DNA of 64,000 nucleotides. It comes from Phyllobacterium lublinensis (GTDB taxonomy: Bacteria > Pseudomonadota > Alphaproteobacteria > Rhizobiales > Rhizobiaceae). Shown one piece after another: positions 16,595-25,797 of the stretch. How positions within the stretch are numbered: the stretch's first letter is position 1; every line of letters starts with the position of its first letter. Below the pieces are notes generated by a model. It was not told the DNA's origin, did not search any database, and saw nothing but the letters and a program-made list of their open reading frames with translations. Where the stretch lies: NCBI RefSeq assembly GCF_020164435.1, contig NZ_JAIUDQ010000004.1:248001-312000 (forward strand), written 5' to 3'. The translations under genes were made by a program, and so were the position numbers.

Positions 16595-18244
16595 ATGGGT
16601 GGAATCTTCGACCACGATCTGGAGCGTTCACCGGCAAATTACCAACCGTTGACACCGCTCTCCTATCTTGAGCGAGCGGCCCGGGTTTACCCCAACCGGA
16701 CAGCGATCATTCACGGCTCGTACTGCATCGATTACGGGACTTTCTACCGGCGAGCTTGCCAGCTCGCATCGGCACTTGCCGGGCAGGGCATTGGAAAGGG
16801 CGACACCGTCAGTGTAATGCTGTCGAATACCCCTCCCATGCTGGAGGCGCATTTTGGCGTCCCGATGACGAAGGCAATCCTGCATTCGTTGAACACACGA
16901 CTCGATCCGGCCGTCATTGCGTTTCAACTCGATCATGCTGAAACCAAGCTGGCAATCGTCGATACAGAGTTTTCAGCTGTGTTCCGCAAAGCGTTGAAGC
17001 TCGCCAGGGTACAGCCAAAGATCATCGATTTCGTGGATGATCAATATCCCGCCGACGCGCCCTATGCGCAGGGAGAGCGCATAGGCGAACTCGACTATGG
17101 CACGTTCGTCGAGTCCGGTGACCCGGACTATGCGTGGTCCATGCCTGATGATGAATGGGACGCAATCACGCTCAACTATACGTCCGGCACAACGGGCAAT
17201 CCCAAAGGGGTCGTCTATCATCACCGCGGCGCGGCACTGATGGGCTATGGCAATATCATTGCATCCGGGATGGGGCGCTATCCGGTCTATCTGTGGACAC
17301 TGCCGATGTTCCATTGCAATGGCTGGTGTTTTCCTTGGACGCTGGCATTGCAATTCGGCACGCATGTCTGCCTGCGCTGGGTCAGAGCAAAGCAGATCTA
17401 TGACGCGATTGCCGATCATGGTGTTACACATCTGTGCGGCGCTCCGGTGGTCATGTCGACTCTGATCAACGCACCGGAGGCCGACAAGCGGGCATTCCCG
17501 CAAATGGTGACATTCAACACGGCGGCCGCTCCGCCACCGGAATCAATCCTTGCCGGCATGGCGGGAGCGGGGTTCGCCGTCACTCATCTTTACGGTCTTA
17601 CCGAGACCTACGGACCTGCCGTGGTCAATGAATGGCAAAATGAATGGGACGAGCTTGAGACATCGTCGCGGACCGCCATGAAGGCACGTCAGGGTGTGCG
17701 CTATGTAGCACTGGACGACCTTGCGGTTCTCGACCCCGAAACGATGCGGCCCGTCCCTGCCGATGGCGAAACGATCGGCGAGGTGATGTTTCGGGGTAAT
17801 ATCGTGATGAAGGGCTATCTCAAGAACCGTCAAGCCAGCGATGAGGCTTTTGCCGGAGGCTGGTTTCACTCCGGCGATCTCGGCGTGATGCATCCGGATG
17901 GCTATATCCAGCTCAAGGACCGGTCGAAGGACATCATCATTTCAGGCGGCGAGAACATTTCATCCATTGAAGTCGAGGACGCTCTCTACAAGTTTCCCGC
18001 GGTCAGTGCCTGTGCCGTGGTGGCCCAGCCGGATGACAAATGGGGTGAAACACCGCTGGCGTTCGTGGAACTGAAGCCTGGTCATCAAGCCAGCGAAGAC
18101 GAACTCATTGCCCATTGCCGGACATTGCTGGCGAAATTCAAATGTCCGAAGCATGTGAGATTCGAAGCGATTCCGAAAACCTCCACGGGCAAGATTCAGA
18201 AGTTCGAACTCCGCAAGCGAGCCAGGGAGATTTCGGGCGAGTAG
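16595..18244 (+). CDS. Acyl-CoA synthetase (AMP-forming)
   Basis: 549 residues of the ANL superfamily. The AMP-binding P-loop reads NYTSGTTGNPKGVVYHHRG near 194-212, followed by LPMFHCNGWCFPW, HLYGLTETYGPAV near 333-345, the GWFHSGDLGVMHPDGYIQLKDRSKDIIISGGENIS hinge region and a C-terminal PKTSTGKIQK lysine motif. The fold and the FHCNGW motif point to a medium-chain or branched/aromatic acyl-CoA ligase of the DmdB/medium-chain type. GGAGG lies five bases before the ATG at 16595. It begins about 100 bp after the previous terminator. Exact acyl substrate is unresolved. Confidence 0.9.
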   Translation: MGGIFDHDLERSPANYQPLTPLSYLERAARVYPNRTAIIHGSYCIDYGTFYRRACQLASALAGQGIGKGDTVSVMLSNTPPMLEAHFGVPMTKAILHSLNTRLDPAVIAFQLDHAETKLAIVDTEFSAVFRKALKLARVQPKIIDFVDDQYPADAPYAQGERIGELDYGTFVESGDPDYAWSMPDDEWDAITLNYTSGTTGNPKGVVYHHRGAALMGYGNIIASGMGRYPVYLWTLPMFHCNGWCFPWTLALQFGTHVCLRWVRAKQIYDAIADHGVTHLCGAPVVMSTLINAPEADKRAFPQMVTFNTAAAPPPESILAGMAGAGFAVTHLYGLTETYGPAVVNEWQNEWDELETSSRTAMKARQGVRYVALDDLAVLDPETMRPVPADGETIGEVMFRGNIVMKGYLKNRQASDEAFAGGWFHSGDLGVMHPDGYIQLKDRSKDIIISGGENISSIEVEDALYKFPAVSACAVVAQPDDKWGETPLAFVELKPGHQASEDELIAHCRTLLAKFKCPKHVRFEAIPKTSTGKIQKFELRKRAREISGE

Positions 18245-18305
18245 CCACCTGACCAAGCAACGGAACACAGGAGCAGGGGAAGTGTCATCAACTTGATTGT
18301 CGACG

Positions 18306-18320
18306 TTAACCAATCGTTAA
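18306..18320 (+). promoter_or_regulatory. CtrA box (distal) upstream of rcdA
   Basis: A perfect TTAA-CCAATCG-TTAA match to the CtrA consensus TTAA-N7-TTAA, in the 391-bp spacer between the acyl-CoA synthetase gene and rcdA. It lies 92 bp before a terminator hairpin, so it might also drive a short transcript ending near 18440. The palindromic nature of the core means strand is arbitrary. Confidence 0.6.
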
Positions 18321-18411
18321 GCATTACAATCTATAAATTGATCATCCAGTTTTCTGGATTCTTACCAAGTGGTTTGGCCACTTTGTTTGACGCCTCCCTG
18401 TTAGACTCCTG

Positions 18412-18441
18412 AGAGCCGCCATGTTTTGCGGCTCTTTTTTT
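18412..18441 (+). terminator. Rho-independent terminator in the spacer before rcdA
   Basis: Stem AGAGCCGC/GCGGCTCT with an 8-base loop and a run of seven or more T. It lies 168 bases after the acyl-CoA synthetase stop codon, which is unusually far. It may end that mRNA's 3' UTR or a small RNA started near the CtrA box at 18306. Confidence 0.85.
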
Positions 18442-18470
18442 ATGTTCATATCTTTTTTCCGACCCTGCCG

Positions 18471-18485
18471 TTAACCCTTTATTAA
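18471..18485 (+). promoter_or_regulatory. CtrA box (proximal) upstream of rcdA
   Basis: A perfect TTAA-CCCTTTA-TTAA match to the CtrA consensus, 150 bp before the rcdA start and directly after the terminator at 18412-18441, so it belongs to the rcdA promoter. In Caulobacter rcdA is a known CtrA target; here the assignment is by motif and position only. Confidence 0.7.
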
Positions 18486-18635
18486 GGATAAACTTGCGCT
18501 CATGTGAGGATGCAGGCAGGTTGCTGGGGAATACTGCCCGCCGACCGTTGTGGTGCCCAGCTTGCTGATCCAGTAAGGGGGTACTGCTTTGGAAAAATTG
18601 CGGATCGTGGCAGCGCATTTTAGGTAACAGGGCAT

Positions 18636-19169
18636 ATGATGGCTGAACAGGAATTCCACGTGGACAACACGATACGGCTCGCAGAGCGCATGGTCCGCTC
18701 GGAGAGCTTCAACTACCTTTACGATGAAGGTATGAGCCTCGTGGAAGAAGCTGCCTCCTACCTTGATGGCGAGGGACGCGAGGAAGCACGGCGATTGTCC
18801 CGCACGGCTGCGACCCTTTATGCGGCCGAATCAATGCGCCTTACGACGCGCCTGATGCAGGTCGCCTCATGGCTGCTCCTTCAACGCGCGTCGCGTAGTG
18901 GCGAGATGACGCTGGAGCAGGTGCTGTCGGAAAAAGCCAAGGTACGTCTGGACACGGATTCGGCTCCCGAAACTGTAGCAGGCTGGAACGAGATTCCGCT
19001 TTCGTATTGCGATCTCGTGCACCGGTCACTGCGTCTGCAAACTCGCGTTCGTCAGATGGACGATGAAATTTACAATGAGCGGACGGAAGCAGATCACAGG
19101 CGGGTTCTGTCCGCCAATCCGGTGTCGGACCAGATTACCCTGCTTGCGACCGCATTCAGCCATCGCTGA
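18636..19169 (+). CDS. rcdA: RcdA-like regulator of CtrA degradation (DUF1465)
   Basis: 177 residues belonging to DUF1465, the family of Caulobacter RcdA. Conserved stretches include RLAERMVRSESFNYLYDEGM near 12-31, DGEGREEARRLSRTAATLYAAESMRLTTRLMQVASWLL near 46-83 and the LHRSLRLQTRVRQMDDEIY helix near 130. RcdA is a three-helix adaptor that, with CpdR and PopA, delivers CtrA and other substrates to ClpXP during the cell cycle. ATG at 18639 is an alternative start. Two CtrA boxes upstream suggest feedback from its own substrate. In this window the gene directly precedes ruvC. Family assignment is strong; function in this species is by homology. Confidence 0.85.
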   Translation: MMAEQEFHVDNTIRLAERMVRSESFNYLYDEGMSLVEEAASYLDGEGREEARRLSRTAATLYAAESMRLTTRLMQVASWLLLQRASRSGEMTLEQVLSEKAKVRLDTDSAPETVAGWNEIPLSYCDLVHRSLRLQTRVRQMDDEIYNERTEADHRRVLSANPVSDQITLLATAFSHR

Positions 19170-19254
19170 GGAATTCAGCGCACCGCTCGGTTTGTTTCTC
19201 TTTTGTTCACCTTTCTGCTGTCAACATGCCTGAGACATGGATAAGGTTTTCAGC

Positions 19255-19779
19255 ATGAAAGAAGCGATTCGCATCATTGGCATTGATCCCGGACTCCGCC
19301 GTACCGGTTGGGGTATCATCGAGACACTGGGCAACTCGTTGCGCTTTGTGGAGGCTGGCACAATCCTTTCCGATGCCAAGCTCGATCTGGCCTCACGGCT
19401 TTGTCAACTGCATGACGGTCTTACGGGGGTGATTCACCGAATGATGCCGCATGAGTCGGCCGTCGAGCACACCTTCGTCAACAAGGATGCCACGGCCACC
19501 CTCAAGCTCGGTCAGGCCCGCGGGATTGCCCTGCTTGTACCTGCCCTTGCCGGACTTCATGTTGCTGAATATGCCCCGAATGCGGTCAAGAAAGCTGTCA
19601 TCGGTGTGGGGCACGGCGAAAAACAGCAGATCCACATGATGGTAAAGGTCCTGATGCCGAAAGCGACGTTCGATACTGACGATGCCGCCGACGCACTTGC
19701 TGTTGCGATCTGCCACGCGCATCATCGGCAGAGCGCGATCGGACGCATCGCGATCGAACAAAAGCTGGCGGCGCTATGA
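19255..19779 (+). CDS. ruvC: Holliday junction endodeoxyribonuclease RuvC
   Basis: 174 residues from the ATG at 19255, which matches the usual N terminus [16 protein letters not shown] with the first catalytic Asp. [21 protein letters not shown] carries the catalytic Glu, and [17 protein letters not shown] the C-terminal acidic residues. RuvC cuts Holliday junctions symmetrically after RuvAB branch migration. An in-frame ATG at 19237 would add six residues with no better ribosome site. The TGA overlaps the ruvA ATG (ATGA), so ruvC, ruvA and ruvB are a coupled operon. Confidence 0.96.
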   Translation: MKEAIRIIGIDPGLRRTGWGIIETLGNSLRFVEAGTILSDAKLDLASRLCQLHDGLTGVIHRMMPHESAVEHTFVNKDATATLKLGQARGIALLVPALAGLHVAEYAPNAVKKAVIGVGHGEKQQIHMMVKVLMPKATFDTDDAADALAVAICHAHHRQSAIGRIAIEQKLAAL

Positions 19780-20393
19780 TTGGAAAATTGAAGGGTACAG
19801 TGGACGAGATCGGCGAGGACCATGTCATCGTCGACGTGCATGGTGTCGGCTATGTGGCATATTGTTCCGCGCGAACGCTATCAAATATGCCGGGACCCGG
19901 CGAAGCGGTGGTGCTGCTTATTGAAACCTATGTACGCGAAGACTTGATACGCCTGTTCGGTTTCGGTACGGCGCTCGAACGGGAATGGTTCCGCCTGCTG
20001 CAAAGCGTGCAGGGTATCGGCGCCAAGGTAGCATTGAGCGTGTTGGGTACGCTCACCCCGTCGGATCTGGCCAATGCGATTGCGCTGCGCGATATTGCCA
20101 TGGTCAGTCGTGCGCCGGGTGTGGGCAAGCGCGTTGCCGAGCGTATCGTAACGGAACTCAAGAACAAGGCGCCCGCCTTTGCTGGAGAAGCATCGGGTAC
20201 CATCGGCCTGAAACAGGAGCTAGGCGAAGGCGTTGCTCCAGCGCCCGTAAGCGATGCGGTATCGGCGTTGACCAATCTTGGCTATTCACGCGATCAGGCC
20301 GCCAACGCCATCGCTGCTGCCCTGAAGAATGCGGGCGAAGGCGCCGACTCGACCAAGCTTATTCGGCTTGGTCTGAAGGAATTGTCACGCTGA
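19776..20393 (+). CDS. ruvA: Holliday junction DNA helicase RuvA
   Basis: 205 residues, starting [26 protein letters not shown] as in other RuvA proteins. The helix-hairpin-helix motifs [20 protein letters not shown] near 73-92 and [20 protein letters not shown] near 109-128 bind the junction, and the C-terminal UBA-like domain (about 155-205) contacts RuvB. Tetrameric RuvA clamps the Holliday junction and loads the RuvB motor. It overlaps ruvC by four bases and precedes ruvB by 40 bp. Confidence 0.96.
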   Translation: MIGKLKGTVDEIGEDHVIVDVHGVGYVAYCSARTLSNMPGPGEAVVLLIETYVREDLIRLFGFGTALEREWFRLLQSVQGIGAKVALSVLGTLTPSDLANAIALRDIAMVSRAPGVGKRVAERIVTELKNKAPAFAGEASGTIGLKQELGEGVAPAPVSDAVSALTNLGYSRDQAANAIAAALKNAGEGADSTKLIRLGLKELSR

Positions 20394-20433
20394 TGCGGTT
20401 GTTTGATGGGACCGGTTATGCGAGGACATGCGC

Positions 20434-21474
20434 ATGAGTGATGCTAGCCGTCTGATAACACCCGACAAGCGCGGAGAAGATCTCGATACGACGCTGCGCC
20501 CGCAAACCCTTGCCGATTTTGTGGGGCAGGCGGCAGCGCGCGCCAATTTGAAAGTCTTTATCGAAGCAGCAAAGTCGCGTGGCGAGGCGCTCGACCATGT
20601 GCTGTTTGTCGGACCTCCCGGCCTTGGCAAGACGACGCTGGCGCAGATCATGGCCAAGGAGCTGGGCGTCAACTTCCGCTCGACGTCGGGCCCGGTAATC
20701 GCCAAGGCAGGCGATCTTGCCGCGCTGCTGACCAATCTGGAAGAGAACGATGTCCTTTTTATCGATGAGATTCATCGCCTCAATCCGGCCGTGGAGGAAA
20801 TCCTCTACCCGGCAATGGAAGACTATCAGCTTGACCTGATCATCGGTGAGGGCCCGGCTGCGCGTTCTGTGAAGATCGACCTGGCCAAGTTCACGCTGGT
20901 TGCAGCGACGACACGGCTTGGACTCTTGACGACGCCGCTGCGTGACCGCTTCGGCATTCCCATCCGGCTGAATTTCTACACGGTCGAAGAACTGGAACAT
21001 ATCGTGCGTCGCGGTGCGCGGATCATGGGTATTGGAATGACGGATGATGGCGCCCTAGAAGTGGCACGCCGCGCCCGCGGTACGCCGCGAATTGCCGGCC
21101 GTCTGCTGCGGCGGGTACGGGATTTCGCCATCGTTGACGGAAAGGACAGCATCGATCGTGCGACGGCCGATTCCGCCCTGTTGCGGCTGGAGGTGGACTC
21201 ACTTGGCCTCGATCAACTTGACCGGCGGTACCTTGCCATGATCGCCCATAATTTTGGCGGCGGCCCCGTGGGTATCGAAACGATTGCCGCCGGCCTGTCC
21301 GAGCCGCGTGACGCCATCGAGGATATTATCGAGCCCTATCTCATTCAGCAGGGGTTCATCCAACGGACACCGCGTGGACGGGTCCTGACGGCAAATGCAT
21401 TGAAACATCTGGGCCTTAACGCCCCAGCGGAAGTCGCCCAGCAGCAGATCAGCCTGTTTCAGGAAGATGACTGA
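20434..21474 (+). CDS. ruvB: Holliday junction branch migration ATPase RuvB
   Basis: 346 residues from ATG 20434, with GAGGA seven bases upstream; an ATG at 20428 in frame is too close to that site. Walker [13 protein letters not shown], Walker [13 protein letters not shown], sensor [18 protein letters not shown] and the C-terminal winged helix with [15 protein letters not shown] are intact. RuvB hexamers flank RuvA and pump DNA. The stop codon sits two bases from the stop of a convergent GH5 gene, so no terminator separates them. Confidence 0.96.
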   Translation: MSDASRLITPDKRGEDLDTTLRPQTLADFVGQAAARANLKVFIEAAKSRGEALDHVLFVGPPGLGKTTLAQIMAKELGVNFRSTSGPVIAKAGDLAALLTNLEENDVLFIDEIHRLNPAVEEILYPAMEDYQLDLIIGEGPAARSVKIDLAKFTLVAATTRLGLLTTPLRDRFGIPIRLNFYTVEELEHIVRRGARIMGIGMTDDGALEVARRARGTPRIAGRLLRRVRDFAIVDGKDSIDRATADSALLRLEVDSLGLDQLDRRYLAMIAHNFGGGPVGIETIAAGLSEPRDAIEDIIEPYLIQQGFIQRTPRGRVLTANALKHLGLNAPAEVAQQQISLFQEDD

Positions 21475-21476
21475 CG

Positions 21477-22721
21477 TTAAGGAACCTTCAGTCCGAGGCC
21501 TTGGAGGATCACAGGGTCGAGTTCCCTTTTTTCGTCGTCAAGCGTTATGCCAAAGGCGCCGCCCCATGACCATACAGACCAGGGAAAGCCACGCTTTTTA
21601 GCAGCTGCTGTCATATCCTTCAAATAGGCGGCACGCCAGGAAGACGGCATGCGAAACGCCTTGCGATATTCTTGGCGGATCATGCCGAATTCGCCGAGAA
21701 ATATGCGCTGCGGCGGGATGGCGTATTCCTTGCCCCACGCTGCAGCCTTGTCAAACGGTTCAGTGAGCATGGCGAGAACCATGGGGTACGTTGTCACGCC
21801 GCCAACCATCTCGTTGAAGCCGGTCAAGAGCTCGTCACGTCGATCTTCCGGTGCCTTTGTCGCGATTGTCTTTCGGATGATCGCGGCACGCTCGTCAAAC
21901 GCTTTCTCACCCAACAGACCGGGCGGGTAAGGCAGGCCCTCCACGTAGCTCATGGAATCCCCCGTCCAGTCAGCACCCTGGTGGGTGAGGACGTAGGGTT
22001 CATAGCTGTGAAATGTCCAGATGACATTATTGTCGGCGATGGATCGTGGATCAATTTTCGCCAAACCGTATGCACTTGACCAGCAACTTCCTGACAAGAC
22101 CAAAGTATGTCCTGGCATCGACTTGCGAGCCGCCGCATGCACACGCTCAAGCATTGACGGCCATATCGGAAAGAGGGTGGAATCGCAGTCAACCACCGGC
22201 TCATTGAACGGCTCGAAGGCAGTCGTCGCGGGGTCGGTGGCCGCTAGCGCCTTACCAAGTTGGCGCACCACATCCAGGTAGCGCGCAAACAAATGGGGGT
22301 CCGCCAGAATCTGATTGGTTCCGACCTTGCGGACATCGCTTGGGATTGAGTGGAGATCGACGATCACCTTGAGGCCTGCTTCATGGAGCATGTCGACCGA
22401 TTCCAGCGTTTCCGCGATCAACCTTGTCACTCTCTCGGCGGAGGCGTCTTCGAGAAATATCGCCGGATCAATCGGCATGCGGACGAAGTCAAAACCCGCT
22501 TTCCTGATATCCCGAAGCTTGGTGGCATCGGTGTTCTGCCGCCATTCGGGAAAGTTGGCGAGTACAGGTTCCTCATCCCACCGCTCGGTTCCCGGCCAAG
22601 TGGTCCAGATGTCGAGATTCAGGCCGTGTTGCATGGTGAATGTGGTGGCCGATGCAACAACGGTCGTCGCCACTGTCCAGCAAACAATGCAGAACAGGGC
22701 GCGTAGCAATGACAGATGCAA
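21477..22721 (-). CDS. Glycoside hydrolase family 5 (cellulase-like), secreted
   Basis: 414 residues with an N-terminal hydrophobic signal segment (about 1-25, VVASA cleavage region). The GH5 fold is shown by GFDFVRMPIDP near 76-86, the acid/base motif AFEPFNEP with Glu174 and the nucleophile motif FLGEFG with Glu344. GH5 enzymes retain configuration and cut beta-1,4 glucans, mannans or related links; the protein should act in the periplasm or outside. The start is a TTG with AGGAAGGAC upstream. It sits on the opposite strand between ruvB and ybgC, which are normally neighbours, and its stop is two bases from the ruvB stop. Whether it trims self polymers or plant polymers is open. Confidence 0.85.
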   Translation of the reverse strand: MHLSLLRALFCIVCWTVATTVVASATTFTMQHGLNLDIWTTWPGTERWDEEPVLANFPEWRQNTDATKLRDIRKAGFDFVRMPIDPAIFLEDASAERVTRLIAETLESVDMLHEAGLKVIVDLHSIPSDVRKVGTNQILADPHLFARYLDVVRQLGKALAATDPATTAFEPFNEPVVDCDSTLFPIWPSMLERVHAAARKSMPGHTLVLSGSCWSSAYGLAKIDPRSIADNNVIWTFHSYEPYVLTHQGADWTGDSMSYVEGLPYPPGLLGEKAFDERAAIIRKTIATKAPEDRRDELLTGFNEMVGGVTTYPMVLAMLTEPFDKAAAWGKEYAIPPQRIFLGEFGMIRQEYRKAFRMPSSWRAAYLKDMTAAAKKRGFPWSVWSWGGAFGITLDDEKRELDPVILQGLGLKVP

Positions 22722-22788
22722 TTCTTTGGCGTCCTTCCTGCGGTGGGTCTGGACAAGATGCCTGTCGTGCCTGCAAAAGGGAAGGACG

Positions 22789-23262
22789 ATGAGTGAAAAC
22801 AGTTACCAAACACAGAATGCCGGACTGGCCGGAGAACTGACCGATGTCGGCCACCGTCTCATGGTGCGTGTTTATTACGCCGATACGGATTTCTCCGGCA
22901 TTGTGTATCACGCCCGGTACCTGGAATTTCTGGAGCGTGGCCGCACGGATTATCTGCGTCTACTGGGTGTGCATCATTCGGAACTTGCGGATGGCAAACT
23001 TGGCGAAAGCATTGTCTGGATCGTGCGGCGCATGGAGATCGACTTCAAATCGGCCGCCCGCATCGACGATATACTGACCGTGGAGACGCGCACGGCAGAA
23101 ATCGCCGGGGCGCGTGTGAAAATGGCGCAGGCCATCAAGCGTGGCGATGATCTGCTCATTTCGGCGACTGTCGAGGCTGCGATGGTGAATGGCGCCGGCC
23201 GTCCGCGAAGATTTCCCGCAGAATGGGTCAAGCTCTTCAGGCCGGGAGTGCAGGACAGATAA
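22789..23262 (+). CDS. ybgC: Tol-Pal system-associated acyl-CoA thioesterase
   Basis: 157 residues of the hot-dog thioesterase family. VRVYYADTDFSGIVYHARYLEFLERGRTDYLR contains the catalytic Asp of the YbgC/4-hydroxybenzoyl-CoA type, and SIVWIVRRMEIDFKSAARIDD follows. YbgC hydrolyses short- or long-chain acyl-CoA or acyl-ACP and is genetically tied to the Tol-Pal operon. GGAAGGACG precedes the ATG at 22789; the frame is open for another 158 codons upstream but that part lies antisense within the GH5 gene. It is divergent from the GH5 gene with a 67-bp shared promoter region, and tolQ follows after 232 bp. Confidence 0.92.
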   Translation: MSENSYQTQNAGLAGELTDVGHRLMVRVYYADTDFSGIVYHARYLEFLERGRTDYLRLLGVHHSELADGKLGESIVWIVRRMEIDFKSAARIDDILTVETRTAEIAGARVKMAQAIKRGDDLLISATVEAAMVNGAGRPRRFPAEWVKLFRPGVQDR

Positions 23263-23296
23263 TTAAAATGGCGCTTCAGCCTGAATGATAACTGAT

Positions 23297-23376
23297 CCTT
23301 AACCATAACAAACCATGAATAAGGGCGTTCAAACGGGGTGTTTCACGTTAACGCCTTCGTTTTACCAAAATTAACC
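23297..23376 (+). promoter_or_regulatory. Candidate CtrA half-sites upstream of tolQ
   Basis: The 232-bp spacer between ybgC and tolQ contains TTAACCAT near 23299, a TTAACG near 23348 and AATTAACCG near 23371. TTAACCAT is a reported short form of the CtrA site. None is a full TTAA-N7-TTAA, so this is weak support for cell-cycle control of tolQRAB. Confidence 0.3.
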
Positions 23377-23494
23377 GTGAGAAGCCGCAGGTAGTTACTG
23401 GAAAAGATCCGGTTTCAAAACGTGGCTCATCTGGAATGAGAGACGATTGCGCCCCGGTCAACATGCCGGGTTTTCGGATTCGAGGGTAGTGGAT

Positions 23495-24202
23495 ATGGAA
23501 AATTTAGCGGTTGCCGTTCAGACATCGGATACGTCCCTGTGGGGGCTATTCTGGCAGGCCGGATTTATCGTCAAACTGGTGATGGTTGGCCTTCTTGGCG
23601 CATCAATCTGGACCTGGGCGATCATCATCGACAAAGCCCTCGGATTTGGCCGCGCAAAACGTGCCTTCGACCGTTTCGAGCAGATATTCTGGTCCGGACA
23701 ATCGCTTGAAGAGCTCTATCGCAACCTCGGCGACAAGCGCACAACCGGCATGGGTTCGATTTTCATCGCGGCGATGCGGGAATGGAAGAAATCGTTCGAA
23801 AAGGGTGCTCGCTCGCCGATCGCGCTACAGATGCGCATCGACAAGGCGATGGATGTGGCCCTGGCACGCGAGAGCGACTATCTCGCTGCGCGTCTTACCT
23901 TCCTTGCAACGATCGGGTCGGCCGGGCCTTTCATCGGGCTGTTCGGGACGGTCATCGGTATCATGACCTCCTTCATGGCGATTGCCGGGTCGAAATCCAC
24001 AAGTCTAGCGGTCGTGGCACCAGGCATTGCGGAGGCTTTGCTGGCAACCGCCATCGGCCTCGTCGCCGCTATTCCGGCCGTTATCGCCTACAACAAGCTG
24101 TCAAGTGACGCAGGCAAACTGACCGCACGCATGGAAGGCTTTGCCGATGAGTTCTCCGCCATACTCTCGCGGCAAATCGATGAGAAGCTGCCGCGGACCT
24201 AA
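23495..24202 (+). CDS. tolQ: Tol-Pal system inner membrane protein TolQ
   Basis: 235 residues with three membrane helices (about 20-45, 135-160, 172-195). TFLATIGSAGPFIGLFGTVIGIMTSF and GIAEALLATAIGLVAAIPAVIAYNKL are the conserved second and third helices of TolQ/ExbB. GAGGG lies eight bases before the ATG at 23495; an open frame reaching 23447 lacks a good site. TolQ forms the pentameric channel that, with TolR, converts the proton gradient into movement of TolA during outer membrane constriction. First gene of the tolQ-R-A-B block. Confidence 0.95.
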   Translation: MENLAVAVQTSDTSLWGLFWQAGFIVKLVMVGLLGASIWTWAIIIDKALGFGRAKRAFDRFEQIFWSGQSLEELYRNLGDKRTTGMGSIFIAAMREWKKSFEKGARSPIALQMRIDKAMDVALARESDYLAARLTFLATIGSAGPFIGLFGTVIGIMTSFMAIAGSKSTSLAVVAPGIAEALLATAIGLVAAIPAVIAYNKLSSDAGKLTARMEGFADEFSAILSRQIDEKLPRT

Positions 24203-24244
24203 GCAGTCCGGGAAACCGATAACGCAATAGCGGGAATTGATGCC

Positions 24245-24697
24245 ATGGGCATGTCGATAGGAAACAACGGTTCTTCGGGCGGACGCCGCCGGCGCGGGCG
24301 GGCAAGCAAGGCGCTGATGAGCGAAATCAATGTCACGCCTCTGGTTGACGTCATGCTCGTGCTGCTCATCATCTTCATGGTGGCAGCGCCGCTCATGACG
24401 GTCGGCGTGCCGATTGATTTGCCCGATACGCAGGCGAAGGCGCTCGATACCGATACCAAGCCCATTACAATTTCGGTCAACCAGCAGGGCCAGATTTTCA
24501 TCGAGGACACCGAGATCCCGATCGAGGAGATCGTCCCCAAGCTGCAGGCCATTGCCAAGACCGGCTACAACGAGCGCATTTTTGTCCGTGGCGACAAGAC
24601 GGCCGATTATGGTGCGGTCATGAAGGTGATGGCACGGATTTCTGCGTCGGGATTCAAGAATATCGGTCTGGTCAGTCTTCAGGAGCAGGATAGCTGA
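24245..24697 (+). CDS. tolR: Tol-Pal system protein TolR
   Basis: 150 residues. One membrane helix with the essential Asp in NVTPLVDVMLVLLIIFMVAAPLM (about 27-50), followed by a periplasmic domain with TISVNQQGQIFIED and IFVRGDKTADYGAVMKVM. An Arg/Gly-rich cytoplasmic N terminus precedes the helix. A TolR dimer sits inside the TolQ pentamer and uses proton flow. The gene lies 42 bp after tolQ and 5 bp before tolA. Confidence 0.95.
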   Translation: MGMSIGNNGSSGGRRRRGRASKALMSEINVTPLVDVMLVLLIIFMVAAPLMTVGVPIDLPDTQAKALDTDTKPITISVNQQGQIFIEDTEIPIEEIVPKLQAIAKTGYNERIFVRGDKTADYGAVMKVMARISASGFKNIGLVSLQEQDS

Positions 24698-24702
24698 TTG
24701 AA

Positions 24703-25761
24703 ATGAGAGGCAGCGTCACATCCTCTGCTATTATCCATGCCGTTGTTCTCGGCTGGGGGCTGCTGTCCTTCTCGGCGCCCGCACCCATGGTTGCGGACGT
24801 TGAGTCCATGCCGATCGATATCGTGCCAGTCGAATCCATTTCGCAGGCCCAGCAAGGCGACAAGAAGGCCCCCAAGGCAGAAAAGCCAGCACCCAAGCCG
24901 ACGCAAAAGCCGCAAACTATTCCGGAGGCACAGAATCTTGGCGATAGCGATATGGACGTAGCCACCAAGCCGACGCCAGAGCCGAAGCCCAAGCCAATCG
25001 AAGCAGCGGAAGCACCCAAGCCATCCGAAATACCTGCTGAAAAGGCCGAGCCGGAACCCAAACCCGAAGTCAAGCCGGAGCCGGAACCTGTTCCGGTACC
25101 GGCAACCGAAGTCAAGCCAGAACCTGCCCCGAAGCAGGAGGTGAAGCCTGATCCGGTTGCTGAGGCAATCAATGAGGTGAAGCCCGAGCCGGCTCCAGCA
25201 GAAGAGACATTCAAGTTGCCGGAAAATGTGGCCAAGCCGGAAGTCAAGCCGACGCCACCGTCACAGACGGCGAAAACGCCTGACCGCAAGGAAACGCCTG
25301 AGAAGCCAAAGCCGACCCAGAATGCTGCCGCTCCTTCCAAGGAGAAGGGCATAGCGGATGAAGTCGCAGCGTTGCTCAATACCCAGAAGCCCGCCGGTGG
25401 CGGCGCAAAGCGATCGACGGATTCGGCTGCTCTGGGTACGGACAAACCAAGCAATGGCGCGAAGCTCAGCCAGAGCGAGATCGATGCACTTAAAGGTGCC
25501 ATCCAGAAATGCTGGAATGTGCCCGCTGGCGCCGAGGATGCCGAGGGCCTGAAGGTTACGGTGAAGATGAAGCTGACGAAAGAAGGGGAGATCGAAGGAT
25601 CTCCCGAAGTGTCGGGATCCGGCAGTTCGCCAGTACAACGCGCTGCTATCGAGAGCGCCCGGCGCGCGGTCATGCGCTGTGCACCTTATTCCCTGCCACA
25701 AGACAAGTACGACACCTGGTCTGACGTAACCGTGAATTTCGATCCGCGTGATATGTTCTAA
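24703..25761 (+). CDS. tolA: Cell envelope protein TolA
   Basis: 352 residues. An N-terminal membrane helix (about 6-27) is followed by a long Pro/Lys/Glu-rich stretch (about 48-215) with repeated KPEPKPE-like units, in place of the Ala/Lys helix of E. coli TolA. The C-terminal domain (about 255-352) starts SEIDALKGAIQKCWNVPAG and has two cysteines, one in KCW and one in MRCAPY, a disulfide pattern seen in alphaproteobacterial TolA. It should span the periplasm and pull on Pal/TolB. The proline-rich region would need EF-P for translation. Order and spacing make it part of the tolQRAB operon. Confidence 0.93.
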   Translation: MRGSVTSSAIIHAVVLGWGLLSFSAPAPMVADVESMPIDIVPVESISQAQQGDKKAPKAEKPAPKPTQKPQTIPEAQNLGDSDMDVATKPTPEPKPKPIEAAEAPKPSEIPAEKAEPEPKPEVKPEPEPVPVPATEVKPEPAPKQEVKPDPVAEAINEVKPEPAPAEETFKLPENVAKPEVKPTPPSQTAKTPDRKETPEKPKPTQNAAAPSKEKGIADEVAALLNTQKPAGGGAKRSTDSAALGTDKPSNGAKLSQSEIDALKGAIQKCWNVPAGAEDAEGLKVTVKMKLTKEGEIEGSPEVSGSGSSPVQRAAIESARRAVMRCAPYSLPQDKYDTWSDVTVNFDPRDMF

Positions 25762-25797
25762 CACTAATTTGGCCAGCCAGATGAGGGCCCTTTAGCC

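Noticed and set aside
22315..22788. Longer N terminus for ybgC (315 residues)
   Set aside because: The extension lies antisense inside the GH5 gene and has no family match; the ATG at 22789 has a good ribosome site and gives a standard-length thioesterase.
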